From contig JAWRVZ010000042.1 in the NCBI GenBank assembly GCA_037043235.1, positions 542,501 to 606,500 on the forward strand: a DNA stretch of 64,000 nt, given 5' to 3'. The notes beneath the pieces are model-generated. The model worked only from the letters and a program-made list of their open reading frames with translations, was not told the DNA's origin and did not search any database. Positions within the stretch are counted from its first letter, which is position 1, and every line of letters starts with the position of its first letter. The translations under genes and the position numbers were made by a program. Source of the stretch: Rhodeus uyekii (taxonomy: Eukaryota; Chordata; Actinopteri; Cypriniformes; Acheilognathidae). Of this stretch, positions 32,906 through 45,900 are shown piece after piece.

Positions 32906-35289
32906 GTTTATGGAAGAATGATGTCTCTGGTTTCCTTTTGACGTGACAATATTCACAAACTTTAGCTTCACATGGATTCAGATTCTTTTACTTTACCCAG
33001 TTTCAGGCATTCAGCGACACACGTACACAAGTTTTATTTTGATTTTCATGTGGATGGAGGAAAACCCTTCAGACTCAACCGTGTCAATCTAAAGTGCACT
33101 TAATTTCATGCCTGAACTACACAAAAGGAGGGGGAAAAACTACCAAGGGAATATTTTACAGACGCTTTTTAGCAAGTTGTATTTTTCTAAATTGGATGAT
33201 TTTTGGTTTTTGAGTATTTGTTTTTGACACACAAGAGTTTTGTGGATTTCAAAAGTCAGGAGTCGTACTCATATTGTAAAGCAACTTTAACCGGTGATGA
33301 ATTTTGTATAATAATTTATCGTCTTTATTCATTTTCTAACTGACCTGATTAGTGCTTCACACGTTGAGCAGAAGTATGCCATTTTAAAAGTTTTAAGTAT
33401 TATAGAGACCCTATTGTTGGAAATGTGTGTACATATCTTTTTTTTTTTTGTATTTATTGTTAGTGTCTCTCAGAGGTTCAAGGATTTTGTGGTTTCTCTC
33501 TTCTTCCATCATATGTATCGTAGACCTAAAGATCAAAAGGCCGAACATCTTCGCTCGTTCCCTTTAGAATCTCGGATTCTATTTTTTTAAGGAATACCAA
33601 CTGAAATGATGTACCCTGTTTTCTAGAGGAAAGGTACAGTCGGCCGAGGTCTGTTGCCAATTTTATTTTTTAAAGATGTCATGAGGTCAATATGTGTATC
33701 TTTTAGTGTTTAACCACCTGAAATGAAGACCTTCTCAAAGAGTCAATGGAGAAATTGTTGCTATTTACATTACTGTTTGATTTTCATTTAGCAATACATT
33801 GATCAAATGATTATTAAATGACATTTTTACACATTCTAAGAATCTGGAAAAGGCGAAGCACATTTTCCACAAATATATTAAGCTGTTGAACATTGATGAT
33901 AATCAGAAATGTTTCTTGATCATCAAATCATTATATTTTTGAAGGATGACGTGCCACTGAAGACTGGAGTAATGATGCTGAAAATACAGCTTTAATTAAA
34001 GGAATAAATTACACTTTATTATATATTCACATAGAAAACAGCTGTTTTACATTGATATAATATTACACTGTTTTACTGTATTTATGATCTAATAAATTCA
34101 GCTTTAATCACAGGAATAAATTACACTTTACTAGATATTCACATAGGAAACAGCTGTTTTAAATTGATATTACACTATTTTACTGTATTTATGATCTAAT
34201 AAATTCAGCTTTAATCACAGGAATAAATTACACTTTATTAGATATTCACATAGGAAACAGCTGTTTTACATTGTAATGATTTTGCACACATTTTTACTGG
34301 TTTTTTTTTTGGAGAGACTTATTTCAAAAATTAACCTCAGTGAATAGAAAATAATGATTATTTCCAAACAGATTTCCCAGATGACTTTGCTCATAATTCG
34401 AGCATCATCTCTGAGAAGGTCTTCATCGTTAGCATAAGAATATTAATATTCAAAGAGGCAGAACTCCTGTGTGTAAAGATCCTTTTTTTGCACTTTTTGA
34501 GTACTCTTTTATTTATGAAAGTATTGATATATGAATCATGTATAGTGGTTTCGACTGTGCAAAGACGATGCGCTCTGTGAACCCAGCTTCTTGTTTGCTG
34601 TGACCCCCAAAAAACATGTACGATTTTTACCGTGTTGCCTTGCTGCCAATGTGAACCACAGCTAGAAACCAACCCGGATCCCTTCCACACCGTCTTTTAT
34701 GGGTGAAGAAGTGCTTCCATGTGGAGTTTCTCCAGGTCGATCCACACCGAAGAGGATGTTTGGTTACATGTTTTGCCTTTTCCCATTGCACATCAATCGT
34801 TAGAGATTATTCTATAGAATTATTGACACAATAATATATTTTTTCAGAAACGTGTAAAGGGCCAGTTAAGGAAACTGAATGACTCTGATTACAATTGTAA
34901 TGTTTATGACCCGAACCCTTTTGTCTCTTATTAATCTTATGGCTCTTTGTTTTGGTCCAAAAACTGTGTACTAGTTCATCAATAATGTTGAACTGTAACT
35001 AAGCTGTATGAAGTATTATTATTCTAAACGCTTCCCTCTAGTAGAAATTAATGAATGTCACCATGGCATAGCAGTGCAATTGTTCTTTCTTTAAATATAG
35101 TGTATGTATGTTTTTTCTTTTCTTTTTTCCATTTTATTCTTGTTTTTATCATCTTATTTTTGCAATGAATCGGGTGATTACTATGTAAGCTTGTTTCCGC
35201 CACGGAATATAACAATTTCAAATATAATTGCTTTTTTCTTTTTCTCACAATTCTGACCTTTTTTTTTCCCTCTCACAATCAAGAGTTTG
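32906..35289. other. intergenic stretch downstream of atxn7l1
   Basis: No gene was recognised. It includes the antisense 110-bp repeats near 34 kb. The rest is unremarkable AT-rich sequence that may include alternative atxn7l1 3' UTR. Confidence 0.5.
33940..34280 (-). repeat. 110-bp-unit dispersed tandem repeat, locus 4
   Basis: About three antisense units downstream of atxn7l1, with the CTGGAGTAATGATGCTGAAA flank on the left. Confidence 0.8.
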
Positions 35290-36080
35290 TCACGCAGTTC
35301 GGGCTTTATTACTCAAAGTATTTCATATCGCAATTCTCACTTAGTATATCGCAATTCTGACTATAAATCGCAATTGTAACTTACTTGTAATTGTGACTTT
35401 ATATCTGGAAATTGTGACTTTACTCGCAATTCTGATTTTATAACTTGCAATTTTGACTATATCTCGTAATTCTGACTATATCTTGTAATTCTGACTATAT
35501 CTCGCAATTCTGACTATATCTCGCAATTCTGACTATATCGTGCAATTCTGACAATAAATCGCAATTGTAACTTGCTTGCAATTCTGACTTTATATCTGGA
35601 AATTGTGACTACTCGCAAATCTGATTTTATAACTTGCAATTCTGATTTTATAACTTGCAATTCTGACTATTTATCTCGTAATTCTGACTATATCTTGCAA
35701 TTCTGACTATTTATCTCGTAATTCTGACTATATCTTGCAATTCTGACTATAAATCGCAATTGTAACTTGCTTTCAATTGTGACTTTATATCTGGAAATTG
35801 TGACTACTCATAAATCTGATTTTATAACTTGCAATTCTGATTTTATAACTTGCAATTCTGACTAAATCTCGTAATTCTGACTATATGTCTTGAAATTCTG
35901 ACTATATCTCGCAATTCTGACTATAAATCACAATTGTAACTTGCAATTGTGACTTTATATTTTATATCTGGAAATTGACTTTACTCGCAATTCTGACTTT
36001 ATATCTCGCAATACTGACTATATATCTCGCAATTCTGATTGTATATCTCGTAATTGCAAGTTTACATCACGCAAATAGGA
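35290..36080 (+). repeat. degenerate short-unit repeat (CGCAATTCTGACTATATCT type)
   Basis: Dozens of imperfect 16-24 bp units such as TCGCAATTCTGACTATA and TAACTTGCAATTCTGA, with longer higher-order repeats containing TTTATATCTGGAAATTGTGA. Confidence 0.88.
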
Positions 36081-36954
36081 TTGATTTAAATCTCCCAATT
36101 CTGAGAAAAAAATCTGAAATGAGAGATAAAAAATTCTCACATTTCTGAGTTTATTATTTATAAACTCAGCCTTTTCTATTATTTATTTATTTTATTCTGA
36201 GACGAAAGGAAGCTACCATAACTTACGACTGTCATATGGTTTCATTTGAATGATTGTATGATTGAATGCTATGATTGAAGCTACATTTTCAATGACACGT
36301 TGAACTCAAAAACACTTGGAGAGTTTTAAGTTTTTCTGTGAAAGAGAAAAACACACCACTTGCTTCCACTTAAAGGAAAATGCCTGAAGAATTAATTCTG
36401 TAATGTTCTCCATACAGTCAGTCTGATCGGTTCAGTTTGTCTACTGATATTGTTGCATGTGTTACTGTACTACTGCTTTGCCATTATTAGTGAATGTCAT
36501 TGCTAAATAGGTGGTTTGTCTTGAAAGCAGCCATTATTGAGGTTTTTCCACCCTTTACCCTTACGTATGTTCATAGATGTATTATAGCGACACCTACTTT
36601 GTGTCAATGTGACCCAGCCGTAACAATTGTAAAAATTTCTAAGGCCTTATTTTTATACCTGGACTCTTCATACAGAATCTCACATCAGAGATGTGAACAG
36701 GTGTTTCTCTCATTCCCGTGTCCTTTATACAGTTTGTGTCCTGTCGGCCAATGTGTTCTCAATGATATAGATGTGTATTTTCAGGTTTGATGATATTTTG
36801 CATTTCAGCTGTTACAGAAATACATTTTTCTTACCTGCTCGCCTGCGTTCTTCATTTGCATTCAAGTGTGTGTGTTCTGAGTGTTTTTTTCATTTAGTGT
36901 TTATACTTACAGAAGAATCACAAACAAGAACAGTGCGGCTTAAAGCCTGTTATG

Positions 36955-37842
<888 letters not shown>

Positions 37843-38439
37843 CAATCCACCCATTTATCTGACCATTATTCTACCTGTGTCTGTGATGATCAGTTTTGCA
37901 GCTGATTTTGACGCACACCTGCTCATATAAACAAGCTTTGCGCGTGAGTCTCAGGTGTCGGTTTCCTAGCAACGCATCCATCCATCACCCGAGGCAAGTT
38001 CGAGTCGATTAATCTACGCATAAATATGGATCATTACCATTTATTTGATCTATTATCTCTAAATAATAATAATAATATAGTACTATTAATACTATATTGT
38101 TATTACATCAATACTATGCAACTATTTCAGATATAATGTTGGTAATGTCTTCATAATTTATTATTTACGGAAGAAATACATTTCAGACAAAATATTTTTG
38201 TTGTGTGCTAGTATGTATAATTTAACATCAATATAACTTTTATAGTACTTCAACAATAAAAAAGTAATATTTTAAAAGAAATATGGAAAGAACGAACTTT
38301 TTAAAATGTATAAACAAACTTTTCCTATTAGACTGACCTTTAAAACTTTTAAACTATCTATGCATTTGCGTGACAATGAGAATTATTTGCTGAAATAGTT
38401 ATTTATTACCGCATCACTAATTTTCCCCGTCTTGATGGG

Positions 38440-39010
38440 AGATGGCCAAACTCTAATTCGCCTCGAACACGCGACCTTCGCCGTCCCGCCCGGGTCGTTG
38501 AGCACTAGGTCACGGCACCGTGGTGCATCTCCAGTGTTTGCTCAACGGGGCACGTCCATGCGCGCGGAGGCGACGCACATCGTCCGGGGACCTCGGAGAG
38601 TCCAAGTATCCTGCCGAAATCCGCGCATTACATCGGTAAGAAGCTTCGTTTAAGGCTCGCGACCTTTGATGAAACGCGTTTCAAAGGCGTAAAAGCGTCC
38701 GTTTCCTCCCAGAACGCGCTTGTTTGTGCAGAAAATGGCGTCATGGTTTTGTTGTTCACTCTGTGGATGGCGAGTAGACGATCGGTTTCGATTCCTCTCG
38801 AGATTTATGAAGGCTTTAACTAGTTTGTTAGATGCGCATGGATGTTGTTTGTGACGGTGTTTGTGTTTTGTTGTGAAATTTGTCGTGTGTGAGTCGGGAG
38901 AGCGCGCGCAATGACGCCAGGCTCTCCAGCGTTGCGCGCAATGACGAACCAAGCGCAGCGCGTGCCTGCGGTTCGGTTCTGCGTGCTCGGGTGTTCCTGT
39001 GTTGCAAAGT
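38440..39010 (+). promoter_or_regulatory. CpG-rich block, candidate znf800 promoter and non-coding first exon
   Basis: The only CpG-dense segment between atxn7l1 and the znf800 coding exons. A donor-like CATCG/GTAAGA at 38635/38636 could end a 5' UTR exon. There is no ORF-based proof, and the first znf800 coding exon is preceded by an acceptor (AG 42881-42882), so an upstream non-coding exon is expected. Confidence 0.4.
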
Positions 39011-39384
39011 TCATTTTCCGCGTTTGATGACGTTTTCATACTTTTTCCATATGCGTCAATTGCACGTTGTGGTTATAAAATGCGTTGTAAGTGGCTCTTC
39101 CTTGTGTGTGTCGGTGTGAACTTTGGTAGTTTAAAATTGTGTATGAGGAACACTGAAGAAAATAGGTTTAAGTGGCAGTTTGGAGAGTGTGGCATTTCTG
39201 CTCGAGTATCCGGCCACAAACATACTTGAGATGAAGGGAAAACACTTGTTGAGTTTCTATAGCACTCAGGTGTAGTGCATATTGTCTAAAATAATACTTG
39301 AGTTCAGTAATAAAACGTTCTCAGCCTTCTGGTGATTTTGGCCATATGTGTTCACACGTTAGTGAATAGGCAGATGTAAAAAGC

Positions 39385-40645
39385 AGTGCTGGAGGAAGTT
39401 ACTTTTATAAATGCATTGAAATTTCGTGTCCCTAGATTGCGTTCTATACTTTTTATGAAAAGTAACGCGTTACAATGTCATGTCCCTGTAATATTATCAG
39501 CCTGCATGCATGTTGATTTTAATATTGAATGCTGATTGGTTGTTTACCCTGTATGCTGGCAGTTTTAAGTTAGTAAAGGTACTAGTCTTACAAGAAGGTG
39601 TGCTCCTGGTTATTTCTTGGTGAAACACTATTTAGAGTGACCACACAAGAACAATACAGTCCCTTCCTTTAAAAGTAACTAGATTGTGTTTGATACTTTT
39701 TTATGAGAATTAAAATGTTACAATATCACGTCCCTCGCTTTAAAACTAACTAGATTGCATTCAAATAATTTTTATGAGAAGTAACACATTACAATACCGC
39801 GTCCCTCCCTTTAAAAGTAACAAGATTGGTTCAAATACTTTTTATGAAAATTAACGAGTTACAATATTGTGTCCCTCCCTTTAAAAGTAGCTAGATTGTG
39901 TTCAAAACTTTTTATGAGAAGTAATGCGTTACAATATCGCGTCTCTCCCTTTAAAAGTAACTAGATTGTGTTTATTACTTTTTATGAAAAGTAACTCGTT
40001 ACAATATCGCGTCTCTCCCTTTAAAAGTAACTAGATTGTGTTTGTTACTTTTTATGAAAAGTAACTCGTTACAATATCGCGTCTCTCCCTTTAAAAGTAA
40101 CTAGATTGTGTTTATTACTTTTTATGAAAAGTAACTCGTTACAATATCGTGTCTCTCCCTTTGAAAGTGTAACTAGATTGTGTTTGTTACTTTTTATGAA
40201 AAGTAACGCGTTACAATATCGTGTCTCTCCCTTTAAAAGTAACTAGATTGTGTTTGTTACTTTTTATGAAAAGTAACGCGTTACAATATTGTGTCTCTCC
40301 CTTTAAAAGTAACTAGATTGTATGTTACTTTTTATGGAAAGTAACGCGTTATGCAATTTTAAGTAATACTGAATCTGTATTTGTGTAAGTGAGATTAATT
40401 AATGCATGTTCATATTTAGTCTAGAACCATCATGTTCACACATACACACACACCTCTGTTTTTTACCCACAGTTCCTCTCAAAATAGGGACAGCTGTCAT
40501 TCAATACATGGGACAACTCAACTTGAGTGACTTGTATCATATAGTTATTGAAAAATAACTCAGATTTTGTTGTAAATTGACAAGTAATGCATTACTAGTT
40601 ACTTGAAAAAGGTAATCTGATACATCGCGACCATTGCTGGTAATG
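39385..40645 (+). mobile_element. dispersed GTAACGCGTTAC-type element, copy 2, with internal 70-bp expansion
   Basis: The head CAGTGCTGGAGGAAGTTACT and the tail near AAGTAATGCATTACTAGTTA match the family seen at 8800-9400. Inside, a 70-bp unit (CTAGATTGTG to next CTAGATTGTG, e.g. 39961 and 40031) repeats about 9-10 times from 39660 to 40345, each with a GTAACGCGTTAC or GTAACTCGTTAC palindrome. Confidence 0.7.
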
Positions 40646-41057
40646 ACTGCTATTTGACTCTGGTAATGACTCTTTGTAATTTGCTTCATCTAACCTAATT
40701 GTCAACCTCTATTTAATTAAACATGAACATTCAATACAGATAAAGCCGCCAATGAATATTAATATATGTATTTTTTTTTCAGTTGCTTAATATAATTCTA
40801 AATTTTTCTGATCTTTGTTATTGAATTTTAATTGAATTACAAAATTATAATGTTTATTTTTAATGTTTAGGAAAAAGTGTGCAGTACATTTTAATAAATT
40901 TATTATAGAATGATCATTAATGTGTGACTCAAAATAGAGAAAAACTGGCAAGTTTGATGTTTCAAAACTGTTATAGATGGGGGGAAAAATGCTTTTAAGA
41001 GACATTTAAGATTATTATCCATCTGACTGAGAAATGTTGTTGTTTTTCAACCAAACT

Positions 41058-41072
41058 CCAGCAGAGGGCGAC
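41058..41072 (+). promoter_or_regulatory. CTCF-like motif
   Basis: CCAGCAGAGGGCGAC, close to the CTCF core consensus, between the putative znf800 promoter and its first coding exon. Confidence 0.5.
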
Positions 41073-42003
41073 ACTTAGAGATCCCTTTTTAAAGTGATAA
41101 TGAATGTGAAAATTAATATTCTGTTATGTAGTCATCATTCAAAATCTGTAGGACGATTGATCGTCTGTGAAACACAAAAGCAGATGTTTAGCAGAATGTT
41201 GATGCTGCTCTTTTCCCTACAGTGAACGTGGATGCTGACCAAAAAAAGACAACCATTAAACATCATAAATGTAGTCTGTATGATTTGTTCTCAAGTTGCA
41301 CAACCATAGTACATATTTACTTTCATCATAAGAACAGCTTAGCCATTCTACTATAAATGTATCCTCATGGTTTCCAAAGAAATTTCAGTTTCTCTCTTCT
41401 TCTCCCTTCTCTGTGGGGGGACTTTTGTTTGTTTTTTCCATTTAGCTAGTTGAATTAGGCCAGCGGTTTATCAGTGTATGTAGTTTGAAATCATCTTGCC
41501 ATGAAAAAGCATCTTCTTATTACATTATGGTTTCAATTGCTGTTTGATGGCTCTCTTTCCGTTGGCTTAGTGTTTAGTGTTATTGAGTGTGTTTGCGCTG
41601 GCTCTTTTGCAGGGTGACAGACATCTGAAGTAGGATCAATATTTTTAATTCAGAAGCAAAGGGAAGTGTTGTGAAATGGACAGGGATGGAAACAAAGAGA
41701 CAGATGCATGTTCAGTGCGTTAAAGCAAAGTTATGATGAATACACAAACTGACAGATGCAATCAAAATCTAAGCAAACAGACAATAAATAACTAAAATCT
41801 CGCCACCTGTATTTCAAAAAGAACAAAATACAGTATTTTTCTGAGAATAAGTTGCATCTGGCTATGTCGAAATTGCATTGTTGAGAAAACCCAGAGTCAC
41901 GTCTGTGTGTGAGTCAGATTTTATTACGTTCAGAAATAATTAAAAATACAAGCAAAAAAGATTAATCTAAGCTTATTTCATGTTTGTTTTGATCATTTAC
42001 ACG

Positions 42004-42475
42004 CTATTTCGAGAAGGTTTCTCGTTATTTCGACATACTAAGTCATTATTTTGAGAAAGTTTCTCCTTATTTCGACATACTAAGTCATTATTTAGAGAAA
42101 GTTTCTCCTTGTTTCGACATACTAAGTCATTATTTCGAGAAAGTTTCTCGTTATTTCGACATACTAAGTCATTATTTTGAGAAAGTTTCTCCTTATTTCG
42201 ACATACTAAGTCATTATTTTGAGAAAGTTTCTCCTTGTTTCGACATACTAAGTCATTATTTCGAGAAAGTTTCTCCTTATTTCGACATACTAAGTCATTA
42301 TTTTGAGAAAGTTTCTCCTTATTTCGACATACTAAGTCATTATTTTGAGAAAGTTTCTCCTTGTTTCGACATACTAAGTCATTATTTTGAGAAAGTTTCT
42401 CCTTGTTTCGACATACTAAGTCATTATTTCGAGAAAGTTTCTCCTTATTTCGACATACTAAGTCATTATTTTGAC
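42004..42475 (+). repeat. 42-bp minisatellite, about 11 copies
   Basis: Unit contains TCATTATTTTGAGAAAGTTT and TCCTTATTTCGACATACTAA. The units are contiguous, without spacers. Located before the first znf800 coding exon. The - strand stays open only because 42 is divisible by 3. Confidence 0.92.
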
Positions 42476-42906
42476 TTAATCTTTTTTTTTCCTCAACTGT
42501 GACGGAAACGGGCTTCCATACATACATAAATGTAATGTAATCATTTATAATTATAGCTACATAAAACTGACATTTACTGTTTTCCAAACCAACTTACCAT
42601 GCAAACTGCACAAGTATATACTATTTTCAAAGATATAATCTAACAAATCAAATGAAAACGTTTATCTAATATGTTTATACATATAATATATTTATGTGTG
42701 TGTGTGTTTGTGTGTACAGAAAAGCCTACTTTAAAAAGCATAGATGATCACTGTCCTCTAATGCCTTTTTAAGCTGGATTTGGAGGTGTTTGTCAGTTCA
42801 TCGTGCTGTAACACCTCTCTTCAGTGCAGTTAAGAGTTTAGAGTTGCTGTTTATTGATCTGCTGTTTTCTCCATCTCCACAGAGGCACATCTGAAGTGGG
42901 TTAGAG

Positions 42907-45900
42907 ATGGAGAAAACTGTGTCTGAAGCCCAATCGACCCCAGCCAATGAGAAGTCTTGTCAGACGGATGACATCACAGGTGAGGCCGTTGTGCCCGGAC
43001 CTGCCCATGCGAGCAAGACGCTAGGTAAAACTGCTTTTTGGATCTCAAATGAATAATACATGTAAATGTCATCTATGACATGCATTTTAATTTGACCAAT
43101 GGAAGCCATTCTGACCTGTCCACATGAATGGACATAATCCGAAACAAGAGTGAATGCATTTTAATAGTAGCCCATCCGCTCTGATCCTTCCCCATTAGAG
43201 GATTATGGCAAATTCCTCCACTGCTTGCTATTGTCCTTCACTCAGTAGGGGCCACTAGAGTCTTTGACCCTTACAGAGGTGAGGTCACGCCCCTCCCCAC
43301 CCCCTCTGCAGCCTGTGGCTATAATGAAAGACGCACACACACACACACAAGGTGAAATTGTACCATTGATTGGGCTGCTCTTTGCCCCTATTATAGTGGG
43401 AGGTCAAGAGGCCACGCTCATGTGATGATGTGTACATGGGGGTGGAGCTTAATTTGTGTGAGGAAGTGATAGAATATAGTAGTTGTACTTCATGTTTAAA
43501 CAGTTTTTCTACTAATAGTACAAATGAACTGAATTAACATGTTGGCTTTATAAAGAGTGATCTTATTATGATTACTAAATTAACATTTAGAGCTCCAGAT
43601 TGATTCTGAGTTCTTGTAGTCAGCCACCTCCTCACTGCATCACCTCCTGACCGCCTCACCTTCTTACACATCACCTCTTCACCTCCTCACCTTCTGACCG
43701 CCTCACCTTCTCATGCATCACCTCCTCACCGCATCACCTCTTCACCTCCTCGCTGCATCACCTCCTGACCGCCTCACCTCCTCAGCTCCTGACCGCCTCA
43801 TTTTCTCATGCATCACCTCCTCAGCTCCTCACCGCATCACCTCTTCACCTCCTCACTGCATCACCTCCTGAACGCCTCACCTTTTCACGCATCACCTCCT
43901 CACCGCATCACCTCTTCAGCTCCTCACTGCATCACCTCCTGACCGCCTCACCTCCTCAGCTCCTGACCGCCTCATCTTCTCATGCATCACCTCCTCAGCT
44001 CCTCACCGCATCAGCTCATCACCTCCTGACCGCCTCACCTTTTCACTCATCACCGCCTCACCTTCTCACGCATCACTGCATCATCTCATCACCGCATTCC
44101 CTCTTCACCGCCTCACCTCCTCGCTGTATCACCTCATGACCGCCTCACCTTCTCACGCATCACCTCCTCACAGCATCAGCTCCTCAACGCATCACCTCTT
44201 CACCGCCTCACCTCCTCAGCTCCTCACTGCATCACCTCCTGACCGCATCAGCTCCTCACTGCATCAGCTCCTCAACGCTTCACCGCCTCACCTCCTCAGC
44301 TCCTCACTGCATCACCTCCTGACCGCATCAGCTCCTCAACGTATCACCTCCTCAGCTCCTCACTGCATCACCTCCTGACCGCATCAGCTCCTCAACGTAT
44401 CACCTCCTCAGCTCCTCACTGCATCACCTCCTGACCGCATCAGCTCCTCAACGCATCACCTCCTCAGCTCCTCACTGCATCACCTCCTGACCGCATCAGC
44501 TCCTCAACGCATCACCTCTTCAGCTCCTCACTGCATCACCTCCTGACCGCCTCACCTCCTCAACGCATCACCTCCTCAGCTCCTCACTGCATCACCTCCT
44601 GACCGCATCAGCTCCTCACTGCATCACCTCCTGACCGCATCAGCTCCTCACTGCATCACCTCCTGACCGCATCAGCTCCTCAACGTATCACCTCCTCAGC
44701 TCCTCACTGCATCACCTCCTGACCGCATCAGCTCCTCAACGCATCACCTCCTCAGCTCCTCACTGCATCACCTCCTGACCGCATCAGCTCCTCAACGTAT
44801 CACCTCCTCAGCTCCTCACTGCATCACCTCCTGACCGCATCAGCTCCTCACTGCATCACCTCCTGACCGCATCAGCTCCTCACTGCATCACCTCCTGACC
44901 GCATCAGCTCCTCACTGCATCACCTCCTGACCGCATCAGCTCCTCAACGTATCACCTCCTCAGCTCCTCACTGCATCACCTCCTGACCGCATCAGCTCCT
45001 CACTGCATCACCTCCTGACCGCATCAGCTCCTCACTGCATCACCTCCTGACCGCATCAGCTCCTCAACGCATCACCTCCTCAGCTCCTCACTGCATCACC
45101 TCCTGACCGCATCAGCTCCTCAACGCATCACCTCTTCAGCTCCTCACTGCATCACCTCCTGACCGCCTCACCTCCTCACTGCATCAGCTCCTCAACGCAT
45201 CACCTCTTCAGCTCCTCACTGCATCACCTCCTGACCGCCTCAGTTCCTCAACGCATCACCTCTTCACCGCCTCACCTCCTCAGCTCCTCACTGCATCACC
45301 TCCTGACCGCCTCACCTCCTCACTGCATCATCTCCTCACAGCATCAGCTCCTCTTACGCATCACCTCTTCACCGCCTCACCTCCTCAGCTCCTTACTGCA
45401 TCACCTCCTCACTGCATCACCTCCTCACCGCATCAGCTCCTCTTACGCATCACCTCCTGACCGCATCACCTCCTCACCTCCTGACCGCCTCACCTCTTCA
45501 GCTCTTCACCGCCTCACCTCCTCACTGCATCACCTCCTCACCACATCACCTCCTCAGCTCCTCACCGCCTCACCTCCTCACTGCATCACCTCCTGACCGC
45601 CTCACCTTCTCATGCGTCACCTCCTAACTGCATGACCTCCTCAGCTGCTCACTGCATCACCTCCTCATCACCTCACTCCCGCTCCTCACCGTCTCACCTT
45701 CTCATGCATCACCTCCTCACCTCTTCATGCATCACCTCCTCAGCTCCTCCTTCCTCCCCTTCTCATCTCTTCACCTTCTCATCTTCTCACCTTCCCACCT
45801 CACTTCATCACAGCTTGACCTCCACCTGTCTCAGCTCCTCCTGTCTCACCTCCTCACCTTTTCACCTCCTCATCACCTCATCTCCTCACCTCTTCCCTCC

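Noticed and set aside
42004..42475. CRISPR-like repeat array
   Set aside because: Units are contiguous without spacers and the genome is a vertebrate's.
41997..42587. 196-codon antisense frame
   Set aside because: It is the 42-bp minisatellite; low-complexity repeated translation, no family resemblance.
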